From Sulfurovum sp. (GTDB lineage: Bacteria > Campylobacterota > Campylobacteria > Campylobacterales > Sulfurovaceae), in contig JAMONG010000223.1 of NCBI GenBank assembly GCA_027066595.1, positions 1 through 7,986 of the forward strand: a stretch of DNA of 7,986 nt, read 5' to 3'. Below are positions 5,834 through 7,986 of the stretch, piece after piece. Numbering within the stretch: the first letter of the stretch is position 1; every line of letters starts with the position of its first letter. Position numbers and translations under genes: made by a program. The notes beneath the pieces were generated by a model that ran no database searches, was not told the DNA's origin, and saw only the letters and a program-made list of their open reading frames with translations.

Positions 5834-6196
5834 CTATTGACATGCACTACATCGTCCTTTAAACATAACACTTTCAACGATATACCCTTCTAACAGAGGG
5901 GTATGAGGGTCAGTGATACACTCTATCTTATGGCAGTAGTTACACATAAAGTGAGGATGCTTATCTATTTTGATTTCAAAATAACGCTTTTTATCATTTG
6001 CTTCAAAACTATGCACAATTTCTTCCTCTTCAAAGCGTGATATATTTCTATAAAATGTTGCCTTATCCATTGTCATATACTCTTTTATATCTTCATAACA
6101 GATGGGCTTACTCTGTTTTAACAACATCTCCAATAACTCTGTTCGAGCAACAGTCAATCTTAAGTTCTTATTTTTTATCATCTCTTCTATATTCAT
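5834..6196 (-). CDS. short Fur-family transcriptional regulator
   Basis: This cytoplasmic protein has 120 residues, against about 140-150 for typical Fur proteins. The N-terminal winged helix includes LRLTVARTELLEMLL (12-26) and the recognition region MDKATFYRNISRF (43-55). The dimerisation domain keeps both structural zinc pairs, CNYC (Cys85, Cys88) and CSAC (Cys116, Cys119), but the region between them is shortened. The usual HHDH metal-sensing run is K79-H80-P81-H82, and the histidine normally found before the last CxxC is replaced by Glu108 by alignment. Metal specificity is therefore not predictable, and it may not be an iron sensor. The ATG at 6196 lacks a good Shine-Dalgarno site; a second in-frame ATG lies at 6181. 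It is divergent from the His-rich barrel gene, with a 19-bp palindrome between them that suggests joint control and autoregulation. Confidence 0.88.
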   Translation of the reverse strand: MNIEEMIKNKNLRLTVARTELLEMLLKQSKPICYEDIKEYMTMDKATFYRNISRFEEEEIVHSFEANDKKRYFEIKIDKHPHFMCNYCHKIECITDPHTPLLEGYIVESVMFKGRCSACQ

Positions 6197-6227
6197 AAAG
6201 ACATCTTAACAGAAAAGAACTTTAACT

Positions 6228-6246
6228 AATGCGACTAAGTCGCATT
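6228..6246. promoter_or_regulatory. perfect 19-bp palindrome, probable operator of the Fur-family protein
   Basis: AATGCGACT-A-AGTCGCATT is a perfect 9-1-9 inverted repeat, the size and symmetry of Fur-family boxes, but its sequence differs from the iron (GATAATGAT-type) box. It lies 31 bp before the fur-type gene and 56 bp before the divergent GTG start at 6303. A possible -10 (TACTAT, 6263-6268) for the plus-strand gene would put the -35 inside the palindrome, consistent with repression. Assignment to this regulator rests on position and geometry. Confidence 0.65.
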
Positions 6247-6302
6247 TAAGTCTTTACGGACTACTATTGCATCTCAGATATCCACTTTGTTAAGGAAATA
6301 TA

Positions 6303-7310
6303 GTGACCACCCAAAAACAACATCTTAGCCTACTCGCTACCCTTATGTTCTCTACCCCACTATGGGCATGTAATGCTTCTCATGTTTTAGGAGCAGGTGG
6401 CTCTGGAGCAGTCTATACCATGTCTGCAAATACGATGGAAAAAGGTGGACTTTACGTAGGCTTCAATGCAGAGAGAGTACGTAACAATTCTCTAAAAGAC
6501 ACAACTATACTTACTGCACTGAAAAATGGTTCAGAACACCTACATAATGTAGATGCCATTCACTCCTATGCACTCTCACTCTCTTATGGTATCAGCGATG
6601 ACCTTACACTCAATATGCAACTACCATACCTCTCTCGTACCAACATACGTGCAGGTGAATTTGAGGACGGTATCGTTGAGGTACATCCACACAGTGATGC
6701 AGAAGGTATGGGAGACCTCTCTGCGATATTGGCATACAAAATATATGACAAAGAGCAGACAAAAATAGCACTCATAACAGGTATAAAAGCACCCACAGGG
6801 AAAACAAATATTCAAGAAGAAGGTGAAGCCTTGGAAGCCGACTTACAACCTGGAACTGGCTCTTGGGATCTTTTTGCAGGGGTGGCTTTTAGCAAAGATT
6901 TTGAGACATTATCTTTACACAGTAATCTGCTTTACAAATATAACAGCAAAGGAGTCGAAGAGAGTCAACTAGGCGATGTTTTTAACTACAACTTTGCACT
7001 TGCTTACAAACTAATAGGAGAAGAGCATGACCATACTTTACATACTCAAAATGAACATCATACATCCAACTATTCTGTAGATATTTTTGTAGAACTCAAT
7101 GGAGAGTGGGTAGACAATGACCGATTTAACGGGGTTGTGGCTGAGAACACTGGACATAATGTCCTATTCGTCACCACAGGTATACAGGTGCTCACCGAAA
7201 ACAACTATGCACTCTTTTTCACTCTCTCCACACCCATTTACCAAAACTTTAACGGTTTACAAAACGAAATAAGCTATAAATCAAGTATCGGCATAGGAAA
7301 GAGTTTTTAA
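6303..7310 (+). CDS. His-rich outer-membrane beta-barrel protein (Phenol_MetA_deg-like)
   Basis: This 335-residue protein starts at GTG, supported by AAGGA at 6292-6296 six bases upstream. Residues 1-22 are a signal peptide ending LWA. The next residue is Cys23, but Trp at -2 argues against lipoprotein processing. The remainder has repeated amphipathic strands (YGISDDLTLNMQLPYL, GMGDLSAILAYKIY, IALITGIKAPTGK) and ends in Phe. The GMGD (135-138) and PTG (164-166) motifs resemble the Phenol_MetA_deg (PF13557) family of putative outer-membrane barrels, whose substrates are mostly unknown. Histidines cluster at 128-130 (HPH) and 242-253 (EHDHTLHTQNEHH), probably in loops. With the divergent Fur-family gene and operator this suggests a metal-related surface protein (inference). 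It converges on the cytochrome gene with a 12-bp gap and no clear terminator hairpin. Confidence 0.78.
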   Translation: MTTQKQHLSLLATLMFSTPLWACNASHVLGAGGSGAVYTMSANTMEKGGLYVGFNAERVRNNSLKDTTILTALKNGSEHLHNVDAIHSYALSLSYGISDDLTLNMQLPYLSRTNIRAGEFEDGIVEVHPHSDAEGMGDLSAILAYKIYDKEQTKIALITGIKAPTGKTNIQEEGEALEADLQPGTGSWDLFAGVAFSKDFETLSLHSNLLYKYNSKGVEESQLGDVFNYNFALAYKLIGEEHDHTLHTQNEHHTSNYSVDIFVELNGEWVDNDRFNGVVAENTGHNVLFVTTGIQVLTENNYALFFTLSTPIYQNFNGLQNEISYKSSIGIGKSF

Positions 7311-7322
7311 CTTTTTTCTTTG

Positions 7323-7754
7323 TTAATGTGCTTGGCAGTTTTTACCCTCTTTATGCCCTTTACCCATGCCTTGAAACCCTTTAGATGGGAAGTTATCATA
7401 CATCCATGAGGCTATGGTTTGCAACTCATCTTTACTTACTTTATCTTTTTGTGATGGCATAAGTCCAAAACGTTTAATCTTCTGAGGCATACATACTGCT
7501 TTAGACACTTGTGGGTCAAGTGCATAGTCTGCTATAAATGCAACTGCCTCTTCTTTTGTTGTGTATTTCATCTTCACATGTCTCATCACACCCATCACTG
7601 GTGGTGCTACAAGTGTAGAGATATCACTAGGACGTGATGTTTGATGACATGCAGCACATTTAGCATCAAAAAGTGCTGCTCCATCTTGTGCATAAAGTGT
7701 TCCCGTTAAAAGTAACGTTGTTCCTAATGTAAGTAAAAAGTTTTGTTTTTTCAT
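7323..7754 (-). CDS. periplasmic single-haem cytochrome c
   Basis: This 143-residue protein has a signal peptide at 1-22 (LYA before QDG), one haem-attachment motif CAACH at Cys33-His37, and Met99 (FGLMPSQ) as the likely sixth haem ligand. The segment KDELQTIASWMYDNF is the usual C-terminal helix of small class I cytochromes c. It should act as a soluble periplasmic electron carrier or redox partner. Cys88 and Cys140 are extra cysteines; the C-terminus reads NCQAH, a Cys-x-x-His that is not a haem motif. AAGGA at 7761-7765 is six bases before the ATG. A direct-repeat promoter matching those of the DUF2202 genes lies about 100 bp upstream, tying it to the two-component system. Its electron partner is not evident here; the ferritin-like lipoproteins are one candidate by shared control only. 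Confidence 0.9.
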   Translation of the reverse strand: MKKQNFLLTLGTTLLLTGTLYAQDGAALFDAKCAACHQTSRPSDISTLVAPPVMGVMRHVKMKYTTKEEAVAFIADYALDPQVSKAVCMPQKIKRFGLMPSQKDKVSKDELQTIASWMYDNFPSKGFQGMGKGHKEGKNCQAH

Positions 7755-7780
7755 TGTTTATCCTTAGATTTTTCTAATAT

Positions 7781-7808
7781 TTTATAGAGTATATCTATTA
7801 CACATCAA
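7781..7808 (-). promoter_or_regulatory. alternative promoter for the cytochrome c gene
   Basis: On the minus strand TTGATG (7808 to 7803), a 16-bp spacer and TATAAA (7786 to 7781) form a plausible vegetative promoter about 27 bp before the ATG at 7754. It would act beside the direct-repeat promoter farther upstream. In such AT-rich DNA this match could be chance. Confidence 0.3.
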
Positions 7809-7850
7809 CTCAGTATGAATTTTCCATCCTTTGTTCATTTAAAGTCCAAA

Positions 7851-7882
7851 ATGATAAAACAGTAGTGTTAATTATCTGTTAA
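7851..7882 (-). promoter_or_regulatory. direct-repeat operator and promoter upstream of cytochrome c
   Basis: Read on the minus strand: TTAACA-GATAA-TTAACA (7882 to 7866), 9 bp, then TATCAT (7856 to 7851). The 11-bp period and the 9-bp distance to the -10 are exactly those of the sites at 1923-1954, 2037-2068 and 5000-5031. Transcription from about 7844 would give a leader of about 90 bases, longer than at the other three sites. Beyond it (7883-7986) I see only AT-rich sequence and no gene. Confidence 0.55.
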
Positions 7883-7986
7883 ATAAAAAGTATATTTAAT
7901 TTATAATATAAAAATGATTTAAATTATTACTTTTTATAATTCTGTTCTCTATCGTTCATAATAATAAGAGATACTCTTACAACATT

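Noticed and set aside
6207..6226. TAACA and TAACT upstream of the fur-type gene as a fifth operator
   Set aside because: The spacing is 16 bp rather than 11 and one half-site is imperfect.
6584..6815. Overlapping minus-strand open frames of 64 and 70 codons
   Set aside because: They lie antisense within the barrel gene and have no independent support.
7300..7325. Bidirectional terminator between the converging barrel and cytochrome genes
   Set aside because: The gap is T-rich on the plus strand, but I could find no stable stem.
1..7986. CRISPR arrays, tRNA or rRNA genes, insertion sequences or phage genes
   Set aside because: No spaced repeats, tRNA-like folds, transposase motifs or terminal inverted repeats were seen; the genes look like ordinary chromosomal genes with consistent base use.

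Overview
The window looks like a piece of a Campylobacterota chromosome (Sulfurimonas/Sulfurovum-like). It is AT-rich, Shine-Dalgarno sites are strong and promoters rely mainly on the -10 box. The left end carries a translationally overlapping fabD and MTA/SAH nucleosidase pair, a neighbourhood I also know from Helicobacter pylori (pfs next to fabD). The genus is inferred from gene content and style only.

Layout. 1-1069 (minus): fabD followed by an overlapping nucleosidase gene (mtnN/mqnB type) cut by the window edge. 1157-1894 (minus): a lipoprotein with a DUF2202 ferritin-like domain. 1895-2097: a divergent promoter region. 2098-5014 (plus): a small outer-membrane-type beta-barrel with a calcium-binding-like repeat, a small secreted protein, an OmpR-family response regulator and a sensor histidine kinase; the last three overlap. 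5061-5831 (plus): a second DUF2202 lipoprotein. 5834-6196 (minus): a short Fur-family regulator. 6303-7310 (plus): a His-rich beta-barrel protein, with a perfect 19-bp palindrome between it and the fur-type gene. 7323-7754 (minus): a periplasmic single-haem cytochrome c. 7755-7986 is its upstream region; I see no gene there.

Main observation. Four promoter regions share one architecture: a direct repeat TAACA-N6-TAACA (11-bp period), then exactly 9 bp, then a -10-like hexamer. They lie in front of the first DUF2202 gene (minus, 1923-1954), the beta-barrel gene (plus, 2037-2068), the second DUF2202 gene (plus, 5000-5031) and the cytochrome c gene (minus, 7851-7882). An 11-bp direct repeat covering the -35 region and ending about 10 bp before the -10 is the classic layout of activator sites for OmpR/PhoB-family regulators, and such a regulator is encoded in the middle of the cluster. 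I infer a local two-component regulon of two ferritin-like lipoproteins, a surface barrel, a small secreted Gln/His-rich protein and a cytochrome c. The signal and the biochemical purpose cannot be read from the sequence; metal, redox or oxidative stress at the cell envelope are the plausible themes.

A second regulatory unit is embedded in it: a Fur-family protein with altered metal-sensing residues, a 9-1-9 palindrome of Fur-box size, and a divergent His-rich outer membrane protein.
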